DNA of 64,000 nucleotides from positions 1-64,000 of the forward strand of contig NZ_QKMR01000002.1 of the NCBI RefSeq assembly GCF_003208175.1. The letters are read 5' to 3'. This stretch comes from Ruminiclostridium sufflavum DSM 19573 (lineage in GTDB: Bacteria; Bacillota; Clostridia; Acetivibrionales; DSM-1351). The notes beneath the pieces are model-generated. The model ran no database searches and was not told the DNA's origin. It worked only from the letters and a program-made list of their open reading frames with translations. Below are positions 30,367 to 39,200 of this stretch, one piece after another (within the stretch, counting starts at the first letter, position 1; the number at the start of each line of letters is the position of its first letter). A program made the position numbers and the translations under genes.

Positions 30367-30386
30367 ATGGATAATAAAAAATCGGA

Positions 30387-30530
30387 ATGACAAAAGGTAA
30401 AAGAAGCATCATTGTATCTTGCACCTCAGATATGAATTTTATGAAAGGTCAGAAAACACAAGTTTCTGTAATTGTACTGTATAATTTAAGAAAGAATATT
30501 CTGAAAAATTGGGATTTGAAAGCAAATTGA
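30387..30530 (+). CDS. Possible 47-residue peptide or gene remnant
   Basis: A frame from ATG 30387 (MTKGKRSIIVSCTSDMNFMK...) to TGA lies between the hairpin and the transporter promoter. No clear ribosome binding site is present. Function unknown. Confidence 0.2.
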   Translation: MTKGKRSIIVSCTSDMNFMKGQKTQVSVIVLYNLRKNILKNWDLKAN

Positions 30531-30577
30531 TTTGCTTCACTAAAAATAGATAATTTTTATAATTTATGCATATACAA

Positions 30578-30606
30578 TTGACATATTATTCTTATAAAGG
30601 TATATT
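30578..30606 (+). promoter_or_regulatory. Promoter of the RiPP locus
   Basis: TTGACA (30578-30583) and TATATT (30601-30606) with a 17-base spacer, 65 bases before the transporter start. It would now read through the broken transporter into the precursor gene. Confidence 0.7.
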
Positions 30607-30671
30607 AAGGGTATAAAGTTAAATAATTACAAAAATTTCGATATATTAAATAATGAAATGGCGAGGTTGAA

Positions 30672-31861
30672 ATGTTATTTTATAAAGAAAACAAAAGTTT
30701 ATTAAAAAAAATCTTTATACTTTTAAAGCCTTATATAAAAAAAATCGGTATTGTTTTTATATGTATTTTTGCTTCCGCAGGAATCAGTATGCTCTTTCCA
30801 TTACTTAGTAAGCAGCTTATGGACAGCGGATTGCTCAAAAGTGATTTTGGAATGGTAGTTAAAATTTCTCTTTTTACTTTAGTTCTGGTTTTTATTGATC
30901 AGGCAATCGGATTACTTGAAACAAAGTATTTTTCATATGTAAATTCCATGTTTCAATATTCCTTGCAAAAGGCAGCCTTTAAGCATCTTTTGAAGCTTAA
31001 GCTGCAATTCTTTAATAATACAAATTTTTCTGAAATCATGAGTAACATCGGAATGGATGTTGGAAATATATTGATATGGAAACAGAAACCGAAGAGAAGG
31101 GTAAAACTCTGGTAAGGTTAACCGGCAGAGAGGTAAAAGGGAAGATCAGGTTTGATGATGTGAGCTTTTCATATAGAGACGGTGAACAAACTTTGAAGAA
31201 TGTCAATCTTGATATAAAGCCGGGAGAAAAGATAGCCATTGTAGGAGCAAACGGCTCTGGAAAGAGTACGCTTATTAATCTCCTGCTGAGGTTTTATAAA
31301 CCGTGCAGCGGAAAAATTGAAATTGACGGAACTGATATAAACAGCATTAATCTTAAAGACTATAGAGGCTTGATTTCAGTAGTAAGTCAGGATTTGTACC
31401 TTTTCGACACATCTATTGAGGAAAATATATCTATAGGATTAAAAAAGGAAGAAGGGAAAATAAATAAGGTGGCAAAGGAAAGTGGCGCATATGAATTTAT
31501 TATGGATATGCCTTTGAAGTATAAAAGTAAGGTGGGCAGGAACGGTTCAAACCTGTCCGGAGGGCAAAGACAGAAAGTTGCTGTAGCAAGGGCTTTTGCA
31601 AGGGAATCAAAAATACTTGTCCTTGATGAGGCAACCGCAAATTATGATGTTGAATCAGAAGCATATTTAAACCAGTTTATGACCAGTGATTTTAACGATA
31701 AAACTGTTCTGGTTATAAGCCATAAGCCGGATATTTTATCAAAGGTAGATAAGATTTGGTTCATGAATAATGGTAGTATACAACAACTTGAAAATTATAG
31801 AGATTTCAAAAAAGGCTATAAGGAGAATGAAGATTTACTTGTTGTGAAGGATATAGTTTAA
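30672..31861 (+). pseudogene. ABC transporter (membrane + ATPase), internal deletion and frameshift
   Basis: The first 133 or so codons from ATG 30672 (GAGG upstream) encode the start of an ABC exporter membrane domain with two or three helices. At about 31066-31080 the frame shifts, and the sequence jumps to the linker and a complete ATPase domain: VGANGSGKST Walker A, LSGGQRQKVAVARA signature and LVLDEATA Walker B, ending at 31861. About 190 residues (570 bases) of the membrane domain are missing relative to a normal exporter of about 580 residues. The transporter cannot work as a permease. Its place directly before the precursor suggests that it once exported the RiPP. Confidence 0.85.
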
Positions 31862-31962
31862 ATTGGATTTGAACTCATAAGGTTTATCCGCGGTAAAGCT
31901 CAATGAGTTTAAATAAGGTGAGCCATTTTTCAATATGAATATACAAAAGGGAGGTGGGAAAA

Positions 31963-32124
31963 ATGAAAAAATTAGGTAAAAAACTACATAGCTGTCAAGG
32001 AACTATAGAGGCATACGCAGACTGTTATAGCTATTGTCACTGTGATTATAATGCCTGTGGTAATACTAGTGCTATGGTAAATCTTATGGCAAATGTAAGA
32101 AACTTTGTAAATAATAATATGTAA
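31963..32124 (+). CDS. Cys-rich RiPP precursor, CLI_3235 type
   Basis: The 53-residue peptide starts with the charged leader MKKLGKKLHSCQGTIEAYA, which matches my memory of the CLI_3235-class bacteriocin precursor family of clostridia. Cysteines lie at 11, 21, 25, 27 and 32, four of them within the core stretch CYSYCHCDYNAC. A Ser/Thr/Asn-containing tail follows, free of Cys. A strong GGGAGGTG site precedes the ATG. Directly downstream is a radical SAM/SPASM maturase. Thioether (ranthipeptide-like) or other Cys-centred modification is inferred, and antimicrobial activity is not established. No Gly-Gly leader cleavage site is evident; a subtilisin-like protease remnant at 35.4 kb may have been the original processing enzyme. 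Confidence 0.82.
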   Translation: MKKLGKKLHSCQGTIEAYADCYSYCHCDYNACGNTSAMVNLMANVRNFVNNNM

Positions 32125-32153
32125 CCAATTTGTTTGTGATTTTTGCTAAAAAT

Positions 32154-32185
32154 AACCGGAATACAGTCTATATTCCGGTTAATTT
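32154..32185 (+). promoter_or_regulatory. Intercistronic hairpin between precursor and maturase
   Basis: AACCGGAATA (32154-32163) and TATTCCGGTT (32171-32180) form a perfect 10-bp stem with a 7-base loop, followed by AATTTTAATT. With only a weak T run it likely acts as a partial terminator or mRNA stabiliser, raising precursor over enzyme. Confidence 0.7.
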
Positions 32186-32211
32186 TAATTAATAAGGAGG
32201 AAGTGATAGTT

Positions 32212-33660
32212 TTGAATTCTTTCATACATATGTTTAAAACTCCTGGAGGGCATTACTTGTATGATGTCAATAAAAATGTGATTCTCCGCTTATCTGAAGA
32301 TCAATATAAGATACTTGATTATAAAAATAATGATGATACCTGTAAATGCACCTCGGAATTCAGTTCACAAGCTATAGAGTCAATTGAACATTTGCGTGAT
32401 TTAGGTTTCTTATCGGAAAAAAGGCCGAAGGAAATGTACCATCCTTTAAATGATACAATTTTAAGCCACCTCAATAATAAAGTTAATATGATTACACTGC
32501 AGATAACAAAGCAATGTAATCTCAGGTGCAAATACTGCGTTTATTCGGGAGATTATGAAAATAGGGTTCATTCAAATGAGAAAATGGCTCTTGATACAGC
32601 TAGAAAGGGAATAGATTTTTATATTGAGCATTCAAAAGATAATGAATATGGCTTCTTGGCATTCTATGGGGGTGAGCCGCTGCTTGAATTTGAATTCATA
32701 AAAAATTGTATTGAGTACTTTGAAGAAAGAGCAGAGGGGAAAAATATTCATTTAAACCTGACAACAAATGCAACTCTTTTAACTGAAGAGATTGTAGATT
32801 ATTTTCAAAAGCATGATGTACATTTGCTGATAAGTCTTGATGGCTCTTCTGAGGTACATAACAGAAATAGGGTATATAGAGATGGTAATAAAGGGACTTT
32901 TGAAAAAGTAATGGAAAACTTGGGGATGATTAAAACTAAATTTCCTGATTTTTTAAGTAATAATATTGCTTTTAATGCTGTGTTAGATCCTCAGAATGAG
33001 TTTAGCTGCGTAAATACTTTTTTTGCTGATTTTGAATTAGCAAAAGAAGCAAGCATTATGGCTTCAGAAATAACGGATTTATACAGAAAAGATACTGTAA
33101 AAACATCTGAAAAATATATTTCTGAGATTGAATATGAAAATTTTAAGATATTTTTATCAAAGCTTGGTTATCTGAACGAGAAATATACAGCGAAACTACT
33201 ATCGATGCAATACAACGAAAGAAAGACTAGGTACAGGCTATTGCAAATGAGACAGGAAATACCTGATAAAATTCATCATGGTGGACCGTGCGTACCTGGG
33301 GCTCAAAAGTTGTTTATGGATGTTGACGGTAATTTCTACCCTTGTGAAAGGGTTAGTGAAGCGTCGCCGCAAATGAAAATAGGAAATATAGATTATGGTT
33401 TTGATATTGATAAAATAAGAATTTTGCTTAATGTAGGAAAAATAAGTGAAAATAAATGCATAAACTGTTGGGCACTTACGTTTTGCAATTTATGTGCAGT
33501 AGCAGCAGATGAAAACGATGGACTGTCAATGGAAAAAAAGGTTTCAAAATGCAGCTCTACAAAATACTCAGTTGATAGTTTATTAAAGGATATTTGTACT
33601 TTAAGGGAATTTGGGGCTGAATTAGGTGAAGAAATTTATTCTTTCGATATGACGGAGTGA
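32212..33660 (+). CDS. Radical SAM/SPASM peptide maturase, CcpM-like
   Basis: The maturase has an N-terminal recognition-type region (residues 1-85), then the radical SAM CxxxCxxC motif in KQCNLRCKYC (Cys 102, 106, 109), the GGE motif FYGGEPLLEF, and a C-terminal SPASM region. SPASM cysteines appear in GGPCVPGA, FYPCERV, KCINCWALTFCNLC and SKCSS, enough for auxiliary iron-sulfur clusters. It corresponds to the Cys-rich-peptide maturase family known as CcpM (TIGR04068 by recollection). The start is TTG at 32212, ten bases after AAGGAGG; the frame opens earlier but without a ribosome binding site. Predicted length is 482 residues. The substrate is the precursor 88 bases upstream. Confidence 0.88.
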   Translation: MNSFIHMFKTPGGHYLYDVNKNVILRLSEDQYKILDYKNNDDTCKCTSEFSSQAIESIEHLRDLGFLSEKRPKEMYHPLNDTILSHLNNKVNMITLQITKQCNLRCKYCVYSGDYENRVHSNEKMALDTARKGIDFYIEHSKDNEYGFLAFYGGEPLLEFEFIKNCIEYFEERAEGKNIHLNLTTNATLLTEEIVDYFQKHDVHLLISLDGSSEVHNRNRVYRDGNKGTFEKVMENLGMIKTKFPDFLSNNIAFNAVLDPQNEFSCVNTFFADFELAKEASIMASEITDLYRKDTVKTSEKYISEIEYENFKIFLSKLGYLNEKYTAKLLSMQYNERKTRYRLLQMRQEIPDKIHHGGPCVPGAQKLFMDVDGNFYPCERVSEASPQMKIGNIDYGFDIDKIRILLNVGKISENKCINCWALTFCNLCAVAADENDGLSMEKKVSKCSSTKYSVDSLLKDICTLREFGAELGEEIYSFDMTE

Positions 33661-33777
33661 AAGCTGTAATAATGGAGGGAGTTAGCTTGAAAGAAACAAA
33701 ATGCAGTCGCTAAATAAATAGCGTACCGACGCTGCTTTCATAATATTTTATGCCGAAAACTCGGTTTGGAGGTTAAT

Positions 33778-34905
33778 ATGAGAAAAAATGAGAGGCTTTT
33801 GATTTATCCGTACAATATGGAATTTACTCCGGTATTAAGGCACAGGTCTTTGCTTATGGGATACGAAATATCCTGCCTCGTAGCTCCAAATGGATGGGGT
33901 TTCACAGGAAAAGATGCGGGTATTGCAGATCGTGGACCGGATATAGGTATTTCGGTAGCTGCGGATTTTGAAAAATCACTGGACTTGTGCGATACCGTAA
34001 TGATTATTAAATCACATCTACCGTTTGATTTTGATAAATATATATTTAATAAAATTAAATTGGCAGTAAAATTGAAAAAAAATATAATATGCTCATTAAA
34101 ATTGGACAGAGAGGCTATTAAAGAAATATCGTCTATGTGTAATTGTGAGGGAGTGTATTTCAAGTACTTTGATGGAACTCAGAATGTACTGCCGGAAGAG
34201 ATAGTTATTGATAACGAAAGTATTGAAGAAATAGACACACCGGTTATTTTAACGGTTGGAATATCTGAAAAAACAAATAAATTTGAAATCCAGCTTGCAC
34301 TAAGGGAAAAAATTCAAAAATTAGGATATAAAATAAGTCAGATAGGTACAAGGTCATACTGTGAGATGATAGGGTTCCATTCCTTTCCTTCATTTATGTA
34401 TGGAAATGCTATTTCTGATGTCAATAAAGTATTGATGTTCAATAGATTCATAAAGAAAATTGAAAAGACCGAAGAGCCCGATATTATTAGTATCGGAGTA
34501 CCAGGGGGTATAATGCCGCTTAACAGGAAGTTTACAAACAATTTCGGCTTGTTTGCCTTTGAAATCTCACAGGCCGTAGTTCCGGATGTTGTAATAGCCA
34601 GCATGTTGTATGAAGATTATAAGCCTGAGGGATTTGATACGTATACGAATTTGATTAAATATAGGCTTGGATTTGAGGTCGATTTCTTCAACATTGCAAA
34701 TATGCAATTCGATTGGAAAAGAGCAAATCAGGAACATGTGAGGTCTTATACTTCGTTAGATTACAGGTTTATTGATGAGAAGAAAATGAAATACAGCAGT
34801 AATAATATACCGGTACTTAATATACTGAATAAAAGCGATTCCAACTTTATGGCAGACCAAGCTATTAAAAAGCTTGTTGGGTATGCTGATGTACAAATAG
34901 TATAG
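33778..34905 (+). CDS. Peptide maturation system protein, TIGR04066-like
   Basis: The 375-residue protein begins MRKNERLLIYPYNMEFTPVL after GGAGG (33778); an upstream in-frame ATG is less well placed. It resembles the TIGR04066 family that accompanies CcpM maturases in clostridia, whose biochemical role is unknown. Visible features are Rossmann-like strands (IISIGVPGGIMPLN, VPDVVIASMLYEDY) and a conserved-looking GFTGKDAG loop near residue 40. There is no signal peptide, so it should act in the cytoplasm. The 117-base gap before it contains short inverted repeats (CGCTA/TAGCG). Confidence 0.8.
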   Translation: MRKNERLLIYPYNMEFTPVLRHRSLLMGYEISCLVAPNGWGFTGKDAGIADRGPDIGISVAADFEKSLDLCDTVMIIKSHLPFDFDKYIFNKIKLAVKLKKNIICSLKLDREAIKEISSMCNCEGVYFKYFDGTQNVLPEEIVIDNESIEEIDTPVILTVGISEKTNKFEIQLALREKIQKLGYKISQIGTRSYCEMIGFHSFPSFMYGNAISDVNKVLMFNRFIKKIEKTEEPDIISIGVPGGIMPLNRKFTNNFGLFAFEISQAVVPDVVIASMLYEDYKPEGFDTYTNLIKYRLGFEVDFFNIANMQFDWKRANQEHVRSYTSLDYRFIDEKKMKYSSNNIPVLNILNKSDSNFMADQAIKKLVGYADVQIV

Positions 34906-34952
34906 GAAATATATTTTATATTGCGGGGAAAGCCGTATTCCGCCGAAAAAAA

Positions 34953-35034
34953 ACAGTCAATTATGGCCAGAGCCTTCGCAGTGATAGAATATCTCTTGAC
35001 TTTAGGAGGATTTAGCCGATAGTAATTAACTTCT
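34953..35034. repeat. Dispersed intergenic repeat, copy G, inside the RiPP operon
   Basis: CAGTCAATTATGGCCAGAGCC with GTGATAGAATATC is followed by TTGACTTTAGGAGGATTTAG and GCCGATAGTAATTAACTTCT. It separates the TIGR04066-like and ACP-related genes. Confidence 0.65.
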
Positions 35035-35059
35035 GGGACTCTAAACGGGGGGATTTACA

Positions 35060-35350
35060 ATGGAAGATTTATTATCAATTAGAATAAAGGAAGACCTTAT
35101 AAAGATTTTTAATAACAGATTTGATATCGACTTCAATGAATTAGGAGAGGATTATTATTCTAAAAATCTTTTAGGAAAAGAACTGAAGCTATATGCAAGA
35201 GATTTACTCTATATTTATTTTGATGCTATGAATGATTTTAATATTTCTATTCCACAAGAGGATATCGTGCAAGGGAAATTCTCAACATTTGACGGTATAT
35301 TTGAAATCATACTAAGGCAAATGAAGCAAAAGGAAATGTCAGCATGTTAG
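35060..35350 (+). CDS. Peptide maturation system acyl-carrier-related protein
   Basis: The 96-residue acidic, helical protein has acyl-carrier-like spacing (FDIDFNELGEDYYSKNLLGKEL ... IPQEDIVQGKFSTFDGIFEII). The phosphopantetheine-accepting Ser of a DSL motif is not there: the expected position reads in LLGKELKL. It matches the recollected TIGR04069 family (acyl-carrier-related protein of the CcpM systems). It cannot carry a pantetheine arm in the usual way, so a scaffold or partner-protein role is more likely. The start is ATG after CGGGGGG. Confidence 0.78.
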   Translation: MEDLLSIRIKEDLIKIFNNRFDIDFNELGEDYYSKNLLGKELKLYARDLLYIYFDAMNDFNISIPQEDIVQGKFSTFDGIFEIILRQMKQKEMSAC

Positions 35351-35392
35351 CTGGTAGGGCTTATAATATTTGACAAGGGTTGTATTGTACTA

Positions 35393-35615
35393 ATGAATAA
35401 GCCAATTAGGGTTGCCGTAATTGATGACGGAATAAATGAAAATTAATTGAGCTTGACAAAAGGTATAGGAAAATGAACCGCGAGGATGATGATTACTGAG
35501 ACCTGATATATGAGTGTGTCTGTACGAAGAAGGAGTAGCACTGTACAATGACCTATCAGACGCGGAATTCAAAAACTCATATAAACAATATAACTGCGTA
35601 AAGAAAATTGCATGA
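35393..35615 (+). pseudogene. Remnants of an S8 (subtilisin-like) peptidase gene
   Basis: ATG 35393 opens MNKPIRVAVIDDGINEN and stops. This is the N-terminus of a subtilase with its catalytic-Asp motif (VAVIDDGI). About 70 bases on, another frame reads CLYEEGVALYNDLSDAEFKN and continues to TGA 35613, plausibly the protein's C-terminus. The catalytic His and Ser regions are gone. S8 peptidases occur with this RiPP family, so this is probably the lost leader protease. Confidence 0.6.
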
Positions 35616-35629
35616 GAAGGGTTCTGGTA

Positions 35630-35671
35630 AATAACAGCTTCACGGATTTGATGTGAAGCTGTTATTTTTAG
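35630..35671 (+). terminator. Rho-independent terminator of the RiPP operon
   Basis: AATAACAGCTTCAC (35630-35643) and GTGAAGCTGTTATT (35653-35666) form a 14-bp perfect stem followed by TTTA. Confidence 0.85.
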
Positions 35672-35750
35672 GGTACGGTATGTGTTCCATCGATTACAAA
35701 TAATATTTTTACATGTTAAGCTTATAACATCGATTTTATGGGTATTCATG

Positions 35751-35800
35751 ACTAAAGTCAATTATTGTTGAAACCTTTGCCACGATATCGCTTGAAATTT
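35751..35800. repeat. Dispersed intergenic repeat, copy H
   Basis: ACTAAAGTCAATTATTGTTG, then AAACCTTTGCC and ACGATATCG: the left half of the family. Confidence 0.55.
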
Positions 35801-36017
35801 AAAATTTTAAACTGCTCTAAAAATGATAAAAACCGCTAAAAATTTTACAAGTCTATTTACAATAATACACTAAAAATATAAAATGTATATTATGGCAGTA
35901 TAAATTTATATTATTTAGCAGCATAAGGAACACAATATTTATACTGCCAGCAGTTTCATAAGATATGGAAAACAGTAATATAAAGCAAGGACAGTCAGGA
36001 ATTACTTGCTGGTGCTT

Positions 36018-36096
36018 GTATAATTAAGATGAAAAGATATTTTTGAGGGGTACATATTGAAATATGTTACGACAGCAAAAATATCTTTTTAATTTT
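36018..36096 (+). promoter_or_regulatory. Leader with promoter-like -10 and long hairpin upstream of the giant subtilisin gene
   Basis: A TATAAT at 36020-36025 precedes a perfect 14-bp stem AAAAGATATTTTTG (36032-36045) / CAAAAATATCTTTT (36076-36089), then TAATTTTTT. A second fold (AAGCAGT near 36102 with ACTGCTT near 36141) follows. This arrangement looks like attenuation in the 5' leader; no known riboswitch class was matched. The rest of 35801-36211 is AT-rich without genes. Confidence 0.45.
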
Positions 36097-36211
36097 TTAC
36101 AAGCAGTATGAGTAATTCTGGGTCTATGCCCGATATCACTGCTTTGCAAGCTTCATTTTAACTGCGGAAGTTGAATTATCAATATTACACACTATTTAAA
36201 GGAGAAAATTT

Positions 36212-39200
36212 ATGCTGAAAAAAATGAAAAGTATTTCTATTTTGCTGGCAGCGGTTTTTATGCTTCAAGGTACCATAAATCCTGCGATATATGCCGCAGG
36301 TGCAAATGATGCAGTAATGGAAATATCAGTACCGCAGCTGTCTCTTATGAATTTCGGTAAAACATCCGATTCGGTTGAGCTGGTGTGGACAAGCAGGAAT
36401 AACAGCATTAAGGCTTCGGCTTATGAAGTATACAGAGATGATAAGCTCATTAAGCAAACGGAAAGCTTTACCTTTACTGACTCAAAGCTCACTCCTGAGA
36501 CAAATTACAGTTATTTGATAATAGCGAAGGATGCAGACGGTAACGTTATTGCAAACAGCAACAGCATGGATATTAAAACGGCTGCAAAGGAAGACAATAC
36601 AGCTATAGGAGCTGACGGTGCCTATCCTGAAGATTTAACCGGCTCTGCAATAGAGCTTGAAGATATACCGAAAGCTAAAATGTCAGAAAAAGGAAATCCT
36701 GATTCACTGGCAGACAGGTTTATAATAAAATACAAAAATGAAAGCGGCAGGGAAAGGGCCAGAAGGGTTTTTGAAAAAACAGATAAGATAGATAAAATAG
36801 ACATGAAGCTGAACAGGCATTTGCAGGGCAACGGAATCAGCAGGAACAATAAAGTCTATATGGCGGACTCGAACAAAATCGGCAATGAGAGCATTATCGA
36901 TATTATATATATGGATAAGGAGGAAAGGCTGGGTGATATTGCTTCAGACCTGCAAAAGAATAACCTTGCCGGTGATATTGAGTACATACAGCCTGACTAT
37001 AAGCTCAGCTTATCTTCAAACGATACCCTGTACGGCAGCCAGTGGGGCTTGGAAAACAATACCGGCGAGGCTGAAAGCAGTTCAAATGCTTTTACACCTT
37101 CAAAAAAAATAGAATTACTGCCCTATCACCTTAGAGCTGCTATAAATGACAATCCTGAGTTTATGGAACTTCTCATGAGTACTCCGGCGGGGGAAATAAA
37201 AAATAAGCTTTCGGCAGGAGATATAGGCGGAAATATTGATTTGAATATACTAACAGAAGTTGTAAATGAGCCTGTTTTTATGGATACGTCCTTAATGCAG
37301 ACTGAAGAACAGAACAGGCCCCAATATTTGTGTGATGCTGGTGTACCGGAAGCATGGAGCAAATCAGAGGAAGAAAATGTTACGGTTGCAGTTATTGATA
37401 CAGGAATAGATATCACACATGAGGACCTGTTAGAAAATATATGGGCAAATCCGGCGGAGATACCCGGAAACGGAACAGATGATGACGGAAACGGAAAAAT
37501 TGATGACACAAACGGCTGGAATTTCAGTGATGATAATAATACAGTGTACGATTATCAGAATATAGCCGGTGAAAATCACGGAACGCATATCGCGGGAATA
37601 ATCGGGGCTGTGAAGGATAACGGAAAGGGAACAGCCGGTGTGGCTCCGTCAGCAAAGATAATGCCCCTCAAGGTATTTAAGGACGGAACCGCATATACAG
37701 GTGACATAATAAATGCCATACAATATGCCGAAAGCATGGGGGCTAAAATAGTAAACTGCAGCTGGGGAAGCACTGACGAAAATACAGCACTTAAAGAAGC
37801 AATACAAAATTCAGATATGCTTTTTGTATGCGCGGCAGGCAACAATGGCTTGGATATAGACAGTGCTCCTGTATACCCGGCAGCTTTTGACTGCCCAAAT
37901 ATAATAACAGCGGCATCGGTAAATAAAAACGGAGGCTTGTCTGTTTTTTCAAATTACGGTGAAAGAAGTGTTGCTGTGGCGGCACCGGGAGAAGCTATTA
38001 TAAGCACCACCGCAGGTAATACGTACGGTGAAGACAGCGGAACCTCAATGGCAGCGGCATTTGTTTCGGGTGAGGCCTCACTGTTATTAAGCAGTTTTAC
38101 AGATATGAGCGCGGCGGAAGTGAAAGAAAGAATAATACAGTGCTCGGAGCATTTGTCGAGCTTGACGGGAAGGGTCTGCGGCAGCTCCAAGATAAGCTGC
38201 ATAAATGCTCTTAACAACATTGCAACCGATGAAATTATAAATATATCAAGTATTGGGGAAGCCGGTACTGATATGACAGAAAATACAGGGGATTTCAGCC
38301 TGTTTTCAGCAGGTACGGCAGAGGGGCAGTTCCAGAGGCTTGCGGCAGGACGCAGTCACAGTATTGCCTTGAGGAAGGATGGAACAGTCTGGTCATGCGG
38401 CTATAACGGGTTCGGGCAGTTAGGGGACGGAACTGCGGTTGATAAATCGGCAATAGTACAGGTACTTGGGCTTAGCGGAATAAAGGAAATTTCGGCAGGC
38501 GTCTATCACAGTATGGCATTAAAGAGTGACGGAACAGTATGGAGCTGGGGATATAACGGTTACGGCAGGCTGGGAGACGGAACAACAGCAGTCAGGAAAA
38601 CAGCGGTACAGGTAAGCGGCTTAAGCGGCGTTAAAGCAATAGCCGCAGGAGGAAATCACAGCCTTGCACTGAAGGAGGACGGAACAGTATGGAGCTGGGG
38701 ATATAACGGGTATGGTCAGCTGGGAGACGGAACGACTGAGTATAAGACAACAGCGGTGCAGGTAAGCGGTCTTAGCGGGATAACGGCTATTTCGGCAGGC
38801 TATCATCACAGTATGGCATTAAAGGAGGACGGAACAGTATGGACATGGGGCTATAACAATTTTGGCCAGCTGGGAGACGGAACAACAGTAAGTAAAACAG
38901 CAGCGGTGCAGGTAACCGGACTTTTAGGCGTTAAGGCTATTTTTGCGGGAGGCTATCATAATCTCGCATTAAAAGAGGACGGAACAGTATGGACATGGGG
39001 CTATAACAATTGCGGACAGCTGGGGGACGGAACAACGGCAAACAAGTCAACGGCGGTACAGGTAAGCGGCTTGGGCGTCATAACGAAAATTGCGGCAGGC
39101 CAGAATCACAGCCTGGCGTTGAAAAATAACGGCTCGGTATGGACATGGGGATATAATGAATTTGGACAGCTTGGAGACGGGACGACAACAAACAAAACAA

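Noticed and set aside
33690-33712. Eight-codon frame after GGAGGG between the maturase and the TIGR04066-like gene
   Set aside because: Too short to support a peptide; more likely part of a hairpin region.
35390-35761. 123-residue minus-strand frame
   Set aside because: It lies opposite the S8 peptidase fragments and the operon terminator, and has no ribosome binding site.
36000-36211. Cyclic-di-GMP or other known riboswitch before the giant gene
   Set aside because: No GEMM-type consensus or other known aptamer core was found; only hairpins are visible.
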